Below are positions 1 to 9,290 of a DNA stretch of 64,000 bases, piece after piece. This DNA comes from Eucalyptus grandis (lineage: Eukaryota; Streptophyta; Magnoliopsida; Myrtales; Myrtaceae), in contig NC_052618.1 in the NCBI RefSeq assembly GCF_016545825.1, forward strand, positions 18,861,561 to 18,925,560. Direction: 5' to 3'. Position 1 is the first letter of the stretch. Every line of letters starts with the position of its first letter. Made by a program: the position numbers and the translations under genes. The notes beneath the pieces are model-generated. The model ran no database searches. It saw only the letters and a program-made list of their open reading frames with translations, and was not told the DNA's origin.

Positions 1-439
1 GGCAAGAGATTCAAGGAATCTCTATGCAAGGGCCATTAAAGGTTCATTGAGCAACAATAAAGAAATTAGGGATGAGCAACTGATTGATTCAATTTGAGAA
101 TCAAAATAAACCGACCTTCTCCCGATTGGTTCCTAACCATAAACGTTACTTTAATATATAATTCTTATATATTCATTTACATCATTAATTTTATTTTGTT
201 GATAATCTTGTATAATACTAGTTTTTTTTATAAAATGACAAGGTTGTATAGGCGCCATTGATGGCACCCATATTCATGCTTCCGCAATACTTGTCTGAAC
301 CTACGCATGATAAGCTTGCAAACAATGACCAAGGAGGGAAACCAAATAAATACGCTTAGGAAAACAATTGCTAATAAAATGACAAGGGATAATAATATGC
401 TGAAAAATCCATGAAATTGTATTTTCAACTTTTGTAATG
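1..439. other. AT-rich intergenic DNA
   Basis: No gene, RNA or clear repeat is recognised. Open frames here are short and low in complexity, with no domain-like sequence. Confidence 0.5.
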
Positions 440-541
440 TATTAGTATTATTTCGACTATTATTTTGTATTTGAGGATTTCCTATGTTGTTTTAGTATTA
501 TTTTAACTATTATTTTGTATTTGAGAATTTCATATGTTGTT
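440..541. repeat. two-copy tandem duplication, about 50 bp per unit
   Basis: Two adjacent AT-rich units share TAGTATTATTT, ACTATTATTTTGTATTTGAG and CATATGTTGTT-like stretches with a few substitutions. It is a simple local duplication with no coding meaning. Confidence 0.65.
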
Positions 542-544
542 ATC

Positions 545-690
545 TAATCAATTTCTATTTCTAGAAAGAGAAATTTTGAGTCGTTATCAAACGGGTTTCT
601 TTGCTCAGAAACTTGTCTAGGGAATAGAAATTAAGAAATTGATTTCTGGCCAGAAATCAATTTATGTTTTAGAAATTTTGTCATGCGCAG
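545..690. repeat. possible small inverted-repeat (MITE-like) element
   Basis: The stretch is rich in AGAAATT and ATTTCT words in both orientations (for example AATTTCTATTTCTAGAAA and AGAAATTGATTTCTGG), as in short foldback elements. A related word pattern recurs near 62950-63240. Ends and target duplication were not resolved. From 691 to about 1319 nothing else is recognised. Confidence 0.35.
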
Positions 691-1319
691 CCTTAGTAAC
701 TGGCTAGAGGAAGAAGAAAGGAGGAAAAAAAAAGAAAAATATAAAAATCGATTCACATCAATGCCGACCGTGCCATGTAAGACTACCAATGCTGACTAGA
801 CTACTATATTAATGATTTTCGGCCAAAATCAGCCGATGAACTCAACTGACAAAGTATAAAAAGGTTAGGATTCAGTTATCAAAATTAGAAGGTTTATGAC
901 TAAATTAGCAAAAGTGAAATATGTTTAGAACTTTTCAAACAATTTTCTCCTCAAACGACTATGCTTTTTTTTCCTATGACCCTAGAAAAAAAAAGCACAA
1001 TACTCATATTTTTTGTAAGGATGATTATCGAGGTAGAGTACTCTGCGTTGAGTTAGATTAGTCTCTCGAATGGACTCTAGTGGGATCTATCTGATCTATG
1101 GTTGAGATGCATTGATTCACATTCATTCAGCACATCCAGATATGGCTTTAGTATGTTGATACCATGCACTTGCACTTTGCAAACTTGCATGGAAAAAAGA
1201 ATGACCCTTTTAGTAGTAAGAGTATCTTATTATATTAGTCATGCCTTAATGGCTAAATCTTCTTTCACAAGAACATGGAGTGCATATTAGTCCTTGATAC
1301 CACTCCCATAGCTTTGGGA

Positions 1320-3170
1320 TGAAACGTTTTAGGATGGCAATGAAGTTCAATTCGTACATTTTTTGAGTTATAGCTCCAAATACTGCAGTCATGTCAAACT
1401 CTTCCAGCTTCCAATCAAAGTGGTAGAGCAATTGAGCAAGTGAAAGTTCGATATTGGCAAATACCAAATGATATGTTGGGACACATCCTTTGACCTATAC
1501 TAGAATTCTAAATAGGATATGATCAAATATGATATAATATAATATTTAGGGATTTTACTACATCATATTCACTGTTTAGTAAATCATAATAATAAAATCG
1601 GATATATTTACATCATATCATAAACATTATTTGAATAAATGACATATTAGTGTAAATGAATGTAAAAGTTCACAAATAAAAATGGTAAAAATATTTTACA
1701 ACACTCTTGTCTACTTTATTGTTATTTGCTTTTTTTTTTCCTTTTTTAATTATTTTCTTTTATTTCTTTTTCCCCTTCCATTATTCTCTAATAAAATCTT
1801 ATTAGATAGTAAACTGTACTAATATACTTAAAATACTAAAATACCTAAAAATATGTAATAAATATATATTTATAATTATTATTAATATATTATAAAATTA
1901 AATTAAATTCGAATATGTAAATAAAAATATTAAATTTAAAAAACTAAATTCTTATTTTTTTTTGTTTTTTGAATTTTTATATTAGAATTCAAATATTATT
2001 TATATTGAAATATAATTTAATTTTATTAATTTAAGAAATTTGTTATTCGAGAAAAATACATTTCATATTATGAATATTATAAATCCTATTCACTTTTAAC
2101 CCACCTCCCCTGTGAGATAATTTTATCCGAGTTATATTCCTCTTATATCTGACTTTATCTAGTCTTAAGCAGCACCGAACGCAAAATATGATAAATTTTG
2201 TTCTGATTGTGAAAAGCAACATTTGTAGATAATTGAAAAGTTTTCGAATCTCTCTGATATAAAGCAATCTGAATCATTCCATTGATCAGGATCTCTTCTG
2301 ATTGCCCACGCATTGAGGACGACTAGTTTTTGGCCGTATTTCCTATATGGAGACTGCACATCTGTCCCTTAACTCCCTTGTGATGAAGGGTATAGGAGGA
2401 TGCAAACATAGAGTTTCTTTATTGACTAGTCTGTTCCTGGATGTCTTGCATGTCGACCCCCTTTCTTCCTCGAAGAACTTGCCAAATTTCAAATCGAGCT
2501 CTCTTCGTTACTCTGGGATTCTTCACCATTATGGCTGTCGCCATTCAAGGGTCATTGCTGTTGTCTCACTTCCTACTTGGATCACGTCCTGGAAGGGAAA
2601 GGTAGCAGAATTGTCAAGTTTGATCAAATGAAAAGAGCGGCACTCAGTTGGCAATCTCCACACAAGTTGATGAACACAAGGTCTTCTCAGGAATCATACA
2701 TTTGACATAATCTGAAAGCCCCACCATGTTGGCCCTGCAAAGAGAGGTGGAAAAGAAATCGAAACATGTTTATTGTAGTTATTTGATATTTGGATGGCGG
2801 CCAATAAATATCTTTAAGTGTTACAATGAGGTTAGCCTTTTTGGCATTGCAAGCATATAAATACTAAAATCTGACGGACTGCCTTAGGGTTAGGACCTTT
2901 AGAATTGTTCAATACCCACTCTTCTTCTGAAGCCCGCACAAACTTTATGTTAGCTCACTTACTGGACCTTTTAAGTGTCTGTCTTACCATGAGGATTGCT
3001 TTGATGGTATTGGTCGTAAGATAAAACTCAATGTCACCGGGTTTTCCAGAATCTTCAAGAGGACATTGCCTAGATCTTTTTGGCCAGATTCATGACTCTT
3101 CTTGTCAGATACTTTTATCTCTTTGTGATCAGCAATGACATTGTTGAGTTCAAGGAGTATTCATGATCAT
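1320..3170 (-). pseudogene. cytochrome P450 pseudogene, CYP71-like (copy A)
   Basis: Read on the minus strand, ordered P450 pieces appear. About 3170-2988 encodes a helix G/H-like stretch ending in EFYLTTNTIKAIL. A GT donor at 2987-2986 and an AG acceptor at 2590-2589 frame a 399-bp intron. The next piece starts at 2588 with the I-helix motif GSETTA, followed by MVKNPRV. At 2359-2165 come LNAWAIRRDPDQW and the PERF-type segment, then FAFGAA, which marks the start of the heme-binding loop. At 1467-1320 come ANIELSLAQLLYHFDWKL and the C-terminus. Frameshifts, stops and a roughly 0.7-kb AT-rich insertion remove the heme-ligand Cys segment, and the N-terminus is missing. In CYP71 enzymes this would be an ER-anchored monooxygenase of specialised metabolism. 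This copy cannot be functional. Subfamily (CYP71D-like) is a guess from motif similarity. Confidence 0.85.
1470..2165. other. AT-rich insertion inside the P450 pseudogene
   Basis: It lies between the FGA motif and the ANIEL motif of the P450 remnant, where only a few codons (the Cys-containing heme loop) belong. It consists of AT-rich low-complexity DNA. No terminal repeats or coding sequence were recognised, so the element type is unknown. Confidence 0.6.
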
Positions 3171-3311
3171 TTGCTAAAAATTAAAGTTCATTAGAACATG
3201 GATCCTCATTAACATGCCATCCTTTCTTCGCTTAACACACCCTGGAACACTCTCAATAAGTTTTCAGGTAAGATGACGTGACAGGAATGGCGAGTAAGCT
3301 TAATTCAGTAT

Positions 3312-3418
3312 TCAGTCTTTTTCCGTTGCTCTATAAACTTCAGTCATGTCGAACTCTTCTGGCATGATCTCACGAGGGATCTTCCAGTTGAAGCGGTAGA
3401 GCAATTGTGCAAATGGGA
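3312..3418 (-). pseudogene. cytochrome P450 C-terminal fragment (copy B), cut by assembly gap
   Basis: The minus strand encodes PFAQLLYRFNWKIP, then MPEEFDMTEVY, the same C-terminal region as copy A (AQLLYHFDWK, EEFDMT). It is therefore the 3' end of a second tandem P450 gene, whose remainder lies in or beyond the 100-N gap. Whether the full gene is intact cannot be judged. On the other side of the gap lies a retroelement LTR, so the gap may hide an insertion junction. Confidence 0.8.
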
Positions 3419-3518
3419 NNNNNNNNNNNNNNNNNNNNNNNNNNNNNNNNNNNNNNNNNNNNNNNNNNNNNNNNNNNNNNNNNNNNNNNNNNNNNNNNNN
3501 NNNNNNNNNNNNNNNNNN
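3419..3518. other. assembly gap (100 N)
   Basis: Exactly 100 N, the conventional placeholder for a gap of unknown size. P450 sequence lies on the left and the middle of a Copia LTR on the right. Confidence 0.98.
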
Positions 3519-3908
3519 AAACTTATTGTTCTTAGTCAATTAAACTGTTGAGTGAAATCTTGTACGCAAAAAAAGAATCTATATCTTTGAGAGATCTTGA
3601 GGAAGTGTAGTAGAGTCTCTACACTATGGAAGAGCTTTACTGTAACAACTCTTTTGTTCATAGTGAAATCCAACTAGTGGACTATCAGTGCGGAAGAGTG
3701 GACGTAGACTTGGATTAAGCCGAACCACTATAATCTCTGTGTTCATATTCTCTTCCCTACGCTCTTTTACTTTGATCGCAATTCATTTTGGTTACAAGAG
3801 ACAAATTTCCTTTTCATAATCTATTGATGAGTAGTGTTTCACATTTATTTCATAAAATTGTTTTTACACCTATTCACCCCCCTCTATGTGCTCGTACTAG
3901 CTTTCACA
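3519..3908 (+). repeat. Copia 5' LTR, 3' portion only
   Basis: This sequence is nearly identical to 28640-29026: shared words include CTTAGTCAATTAAACTGTTG and CCGAACCACTATAATCTC, and both end in CTTTCACA. That homology defines it as the last 390 bp or so of the LTR. The 5' part is lost in the gap. Confidence 0.92.
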
Positions 3909-3910
3909 AT

Positions 3911-3922
3911 TAGTATCAGAGC
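3911..3922 (+). promoter_or_regulatory. primer binding site, initiator tRNA-Met type
   Basis: TAGTATCAGAGC lies two bases after the LTR end and matches the common plant Copia PBS TGGTATCAGAGC except for one base. Confidence 0.85.
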
Positions 3923-3970
3923 TTGTGTACTCACTTGAATTAAAGTGTTTTACTTCAGAGTTAAAGATCC

Positions 3971-5655
3971 ATGGCTAGTATGTTGGCTCCAGGACTGGTT
4001 GAAGGGCAAAGCAATACCAAACCACCTTATTTTGATGGGAAGGAATACAACATATGGAAAAACAAGATGAAGGCATTCTTAAGATCAAAGGATCCTCTGG
4101 AATGGGATGTGGTAGGAAAATGAATCATTCCTAAAGCTGCACCTATCTTAGAAAGAGGAAAAGAAGCCGTTGAGTTTAGTGAGATGACTCAAGAAGAGAT
4201 AACCAAGAGATAAGTTCTTGATGCAAAAGCAATTTATTCTTTATATTGTGCATTATCACCTACTGAATATACAAAATATTTTCTTGTGCTACAGCTAAAG
4301 AAGTCTGGGATAAATTACACATTACCTATGAAGGAACTGATCGAGTGAAAGAAACTAGAATCAACATTCTGCTCGGTCAATACGAAGCATTCAAAATGAA
4401 ATCAGGAGAATCTATTACTAACATGTTTAGTCATTTTACAGAAATTGTGAATGGTCTTGAAAATCATGGTCAACCAATTTCTGATCCCATGAAAGTAAAC
4501 AAGCTTCTGCGTGAACTCTCCAAGGATTGGAATCACATAAAGACCTCAATAAGGGAGACACAAAGAATTATGCCACTTTCTGTCGATGAATTGGTTGGGA
4601 TTCTTTAGTCTTATGAAGTGCAGCGAATCAACGAAGATGAAGATCCTAAAGGTAAGAAATCCATTGCATTAAAATGTAATGATGATTCCGATGTCACAAA
4701 TTCTGAAGACGATATGGATAATGAAGAGCTTGCTCTCATGATAAGAAGATCCAGAAAGCTAAATAGAAATGGAAGAATATTCAATCCAAAGAAACAAAGG
4801 TTTCAAAAGCAACAGAGTAAGTCTGTTGAGGATGATGAATCAAATAGAGATGTAGTCTGTTTTGAATGTAAGAAAAATGGACATATCGACCCAACTGTCC
4901 CTTCAAGAAGAAAAAGAAAGGAAAAGCTGAGAAATATTAAAAGGCACTCAAAGTAGAAACTTGGAGTGACACAGAATGTGAAGAAAATGATGATGATTAT
5001 GCCAATATTTGTCTCATGGCACAATCAGACTCAGAGTTAGATTCCGAGACAGACTCAGATTCAGACAATGAAATCGAGGTAAGTAATTTAAAAATCCCTA
5101 CTAAAGTCTTTAGATACATTGATGAATTGTGTCTTAGTCTCAAAACTTCTCTTAAAAGGATTTCTGAACTTAAAAGAGAAAATTCTGCACTAAAACAACA
5201 GAAAAATGTTTTGAAAGAAAATGTCAAAATTTTAGACAAAAGTGTTTCTACCTTGAAAGAAAATGAAGATAATCTTTCAAAAGAAAATGCATTCTTGAAA
5301 ATGACATCTCAAATATTTCTAAAAGATTTTCTATAGGATCTGAGAAACTTGAAAAATTCTTTCAGCACAAAGACCTTACTTCAACAAATCAAGTTTAGGA
5401 ATGACTACCAAACCATTCCTTTAATTGATTTTCCTAAAGTAAATGATAGAATTAAGCAAAGACTTACAAGAGATGCTTACAAAAATCATTTTCAAAAAGT
5501 TTTTGCAAAAACCAGTAGGTCGTAGTGCTCTTAGATGTTCTAAGTGTAATAGCTCAAATCATTTTGAGAAATAATGTCCTATGGTTTGGAAACCTGTTAA
5601 GAAAGTATGGGCAAAAACCGTATATCATACTAATACCAATGGACCCAAGAAAATA
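3971..5655 (+). pseudogene. Copia gag (nucleocapsid), broken
   Basis: The first ATG after the PBS opens a Gag N-terminus (PPYFDGKEYNIWKNKMKAFL, as in UBN2/DUF4219 Copia gag). In-frame stops occur at 4121 and 4211, followed by a frame change near 4300. The 4345-4608 segment carries the helical gag domain, with a stop at 4606-4608. A first CCHC knuckle begins at 4858 (C-x2-C-x4-H), but its last Cys codon (4896-4898) is one base out of frame. A Ser/Asp/Glu-rich stretch (about 5016-5080) leads into a Leu/Lys/Glu-rich coiled coil (about 5100-5336). A second knuckle, CSKCNSSNHFEK-x-CP (5536-5577), contains a stop at 5572. The KKIWVPK motif near 5650 is typical of this lineage. Gag would form virus-like particles in the cytoplasm. 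Confidence 0.88.
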
Positions 5656-5689
5656 TGGGTACCAAAGAAAGCTTGAGTCTCTTTTCTAA

Positions 5690-7015
5690 ATGCAGGTTAC
5701 TATCAAGAAAAATGTTAAATGGTACCTAGATAGTGGATGCTCAAGGCATATGACAAGAGATTTAAATTGCTTCATAAAGCTTGTTCAAGTTAATGGTGGA
5801 AAAGTTTCATTTGAAGGAAACAACAAAGGAAAAATTGTGGGATTCAAATCAGTAAAGATTGGAAGCCTCACACCACCCGCCGTGGTTGCTTCGCCGGTAG
5901 GCTCCATGACTTCCACGCTAGAGGTCTGGAGTTCGAAGCCCCTGCAACGCAAGTTGCAGGGAGGCAGGCAGATCATTGGCGACATACCCTGGGTACGTGG
6001 GTGGTGGTTTCTTACGTGCCTCCCTTGGGTTTACTTGCGCAGCTGTCGGCTGTGCGAGGTTCCCTAGGTCACCAAAAAAAAAAAAAGTATTAGTTAGCTG
6101 TGCGACAACGGTTTCAAAATCAACTTTCAAGAAAGAATATGTTCAGGAACCAGTAAAGACTCCTCTCAATCTTTCACGGGTCGAAGACATGGAAATATCC
6201 ACCTCTTGGATGTCAAACCAGATGAAACCCAATGTCTAATCTCAATTCAAGAAGAAGCAAACTTATGGCACATAAAACTTGGGCACATCAACATGAAGCA
6301 AATAGCCAAAATTTCATTAAAGAAGCTTGTTCGTGGTCTACCCAATTTGTTATACCAAAAGACTGATCTATGCACACCATGCGTGTTGGAAAAACAGGTA
6401 AGAAACTTATTCAAACCAATAAATCAAGTTTCCACTAATCATGTACTGCAGCATCTGCATATGGATCTCTTTGGACCAACCAGAATTCAGAGCATTGGAT
6501 GTAAGAAATATTGCCTAGTAATTGTGGATGACTACTCACGATTCACTTGGGTATATTTCCTGGTAAGTAAGTCTGAAACATTTTCTTACTTTAAAAAGTT
6601 TGCTAAAAATGTCCATAATGAGAAAGGGTATGTTATTTCAAGTATATGGACTGACTATTGAGGCGAATTTGAAAATCAAGACTTTACAAGATTTTGTGAT
6701 GAATCTGGTTTTCAGCATATGTTCTCTTCATGTTTTTGGGCTGAAGCAGTTTTTACAGCATGCTATATTATTAATAGAGTTTTTCTAAGGCCTATTCTGG
6801 AGAAAACTCCCTATGAGTTATTTAAAGGAAAGAAGCCCATTATTTCATATTTTCATGTGTTTGGATGTAAATGTTTTATATTGAAAAATGCAAATGATCG
6901 AGCTGGTAAGTTTGAAGAAAAATCAGATGAAGGTATTTTCCTTGGTTATTCTATCACAAGTAAAGCTTACAGAGTATACAATAAAACGACTCACAATTTG
7001 TGGAGGAATCAATGA
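5690..7015 (+). pseudogene. Copia protease and integrase, broken
   Basis: The protease active site WYLDSGCSRHMT (DSG at 5729-5737) is present. Coding sequence is then replaced by a SINE-like insert (5869-6086), resuming at an ISQLCDxGF-like segment. The gag-pre-integrase/HHCC region follows at about 6270-6400 (LWHIKLGH, then CTPC). The integrase core has DLFGP and DDYSRFTW (two acidic regions near 6460-6550), then TDY-stop-GEFEN near 6650-6670 (stop 6658-6660). Immediately afterwards the reading jumps from QHMF to CFWAEAV. The segment that in the family carries TPQQNGVxER is missing, a deletion of roughly 35-40 codons near 6722-6732. After the core, the conserved PYELFKGKKP and FGCKCF are seen. 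The product cannot integrate DNA. Confidence 0.88.
5869..6086 (+). mobile_element. tRNA-derived SINE-like insertion with poly(A) tail
   Basis: A GC-richer block of about 218 bp unlike the surrounding pol sequence interrupts the protease. It has a pol III B-box-like word GAGTTCGAAGCCCC (near 5929-5942), a loose A-box-like stretch about 45 bp upstream (TGGTTGCTTCGCCGG), an internal hairpin (CCTGCAACGC/GTTGCAGGGAGG) and a terminal run of 13 A (6074-6086). No clean target duplication is visible, and about 20 pol codons expected at this site are absent, so insertion was accompanied by a deletion. Alternative: a captured fragment of unrelated origin. Confidence 0.62.
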
Positions 7016-7017
7016 AT

Positions 7018-8807
7018 GTCAAATTTCAAGACTCTATGCAAAATGAAGCGATTCAAACTCAACTTGAAGAACCTGAACCTGCTCAAGACTTTACAAAGTC
7101 TAAATCTCCAAAATTAGCTCAGACTTTAGAAGACCAGCAACAAATGATCGTCGAAGATTCAAATGAGGAAAAAGATTAATAGTTTGACAAATCAACCAGT
7201 AACTGGAAGCATAAGTCCAATCATCCCAAAGATCTCATCATTGGTGATATTAATGAAGGAATCCGCACAAGATCCAAAAGGCACGAAGAGTCTAGTGCTG
7301 TGACTCTTATTTCTGAAATAGAACCCAAGAGTATAGAAGAAGCTTTAATTGATGAAAGCTGGATTGAAGTTATGCAAGAAGAACTCAGACAATTCAGCAT
7401 TAATGATGTTTGGGAATTGACTCCTAAATCGAAAGGTAAGTCTATCATTGGAGCTAAGTGGGTTTTCAAGAACAAGATGAACCAGAAAGGAAATGTCGTA
7501 AGAAACAAAGCAAGACTCGTGGCCAAGGGATATACGCAAGAAGAAGGGATAGACTATGATGAGACTTACACGCCAGTAGCAATGTTAGAAGTAATTAGAT
7601 TATTACTTGCTTTTGCTTGTCATAAGAATTTCAGGTTATTCCAAATAGACGACAAAAGTGCTTTCCTAAATGGATTTGTCCAAGAGGAAGTCTATGTGGA
7701 ACAACCACCTGGTTTTGAAGACCCAAGGAAACCAGACTCTATATTCAGACTGAAAAAGGTTCTATATGGTTTAAAGCAAGGACCTCGAGCTTAGTACGAC
7801 AGACTAAGTAAGTTTTTAATTCAAAATGACTTTGTCAAAGGTAAAGTAGATACTATATTGTTTATCAAAAGAGAAAGCAAAAGTTTTCTACTTGTTCAAA
7901 TTTATGTTGATGGTATTATTTTTGGATCTTCTAATGAAAGTCTGTGCAAGAAATTCTCTAAGTCTATGCAGGATATATTTGAAATGAGCATGATTGGTGA
8001 ACTAACCTTCTTTCTCGGGCTTCAAGTGAAACAACTGAAGGAAGGAACTTTTATTCATCAAGAAAAATATGCCAACGATCTTGTCAAAAAGTTTGGACTG
8101 GAGAATTGCAAAAAGATTAATATACCAATGTCAAGTTCCTTGAAGTTGGACAAAGATGAAGGAGGAAAAAAAGTTTACTAGAAGCTATACAGGAGTATCA
8201 TTTGTTCATTTCTTTATCTTATTAATTCTAGATCTGACATTTTGTTTAGTGTTTGCATTTGTGTCAGGTTTCAATCAGACCCCAGAGAATCTCATTTAAG
8301 TGCTGCAAAGCGTATTATCAAATACATTGCCTCAACTTCAAACTTTGGTCTCTAGTATCCTAAAGAATGAGACTTTACTTTTCTTGGATACTCAAATGCA
8401 GACCTAGCCAGATGCAGAGTTGATAGAAAGAGCACCTTGGGCACCTGTCAACTACTTAGAAAGCAGACGATATCTTGGTTTTCGAGGAAGCAAAGTACAG
8501 TAGCTCTTTTTACGTAGAAGCAGAATATGTAGCTCTTAGAAGTTGTTGTTCACAAATTCTGTGGATAAAACAACAGTTAAGAGATTTTGGAATTGAAGAT
8601 TCATGCACTGAAATCAAATGTGACAACACCAGCGCAATCAATCTCACCAAGAATCCGATTCTTCACTCAATGGAAAAATATATAGAGATTCGACATCACT
8701 TCATTAGAGATCGTGTTCAAAATGGAGAAGTTTCGATTCAACTTATTGACTCAAAGAATCAACTCGGTGGATATATTTACAAAGCCTTTGGAGAAAAATC
8801 AATTTGA
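7018..8807 (+). pseudogene. Copia reverse transcriptase and RNase H, broken
   Basis: RVT_2 motifs are clear: WVFKNK, KARLVAKGYTQEEGIDYDET, QIDDKSAFLNG, EEVYVEQPPGFEDP and VLYGLKQGPRA. A stop at 7792-7794 sits where the family has Trp. The catalytic YVDD box reads YVDG (7902-7913), losing an essential metal-binding Asp. After LGLQVKQ and the thumb region a stop occurs at 8179-8181, with further stops and frameshifts to about 8500. RNase H follows, with AEYVALRSC, CDNTSAINLTKNP and IRHHFIRD, ending at 8805-8807. In active elements this protein makes cDNA within particles; this copy is inactive. Confidence 0.9.
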
Positions 8808-9290
8808 AGTTATTCGTTCCGACTCAATATCTTAAAGTCCGAGGAAGTTTAGACTCAAAGAAAAGTCTAAAGGCTCTCAATCTCGAACAATCAAGATCTA
8901 CGACCGTAAGTTATTTCTATTTTAGAAATTTATTTCACAGATCAAATCTTGAAAAGGTATGATCATCCGAAATTGATTGGTGTTATTCCCCAGTTTTCGT
9001 AATTATTGCAAACCTACCTTTTCGGAAAAGAAGTGATCTTTGAAATGACAGTTATCTAAAAGGCAGTTATTTGTTTTTAAAAGGTATTTTTATATTTCTT
9101 TTCTTTTACGACGGTTCGTATACCTCGCTTTGAACTGCCTTATATATTGTCGGTTCCTCTTCATTTTTACTCACAAAAACCCTAAAGAGAGCACCGATAT
9201 TCCACTTCTATCTTCTTCTCTTGTTTAATCCTCGAAAAAGTTTCACCTTTCTTGGGAAACAAGCTTGGAATCTCTCAAAGACTGTGAAAG
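8808..9290 (+). other. spacer between Copia pol and downstream ORF
   Basis: Non-coding 480 bp within the Copia element. It includes CTTTGAACTGCCTTATATATTG (TATA-like word at 9141-9149) and an AAAACCCTAAAG leader-like stretch near 9176. These could serve a subgenomic transcript for the next ORF, but that is only inferred from position. Confidence 0.45.
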
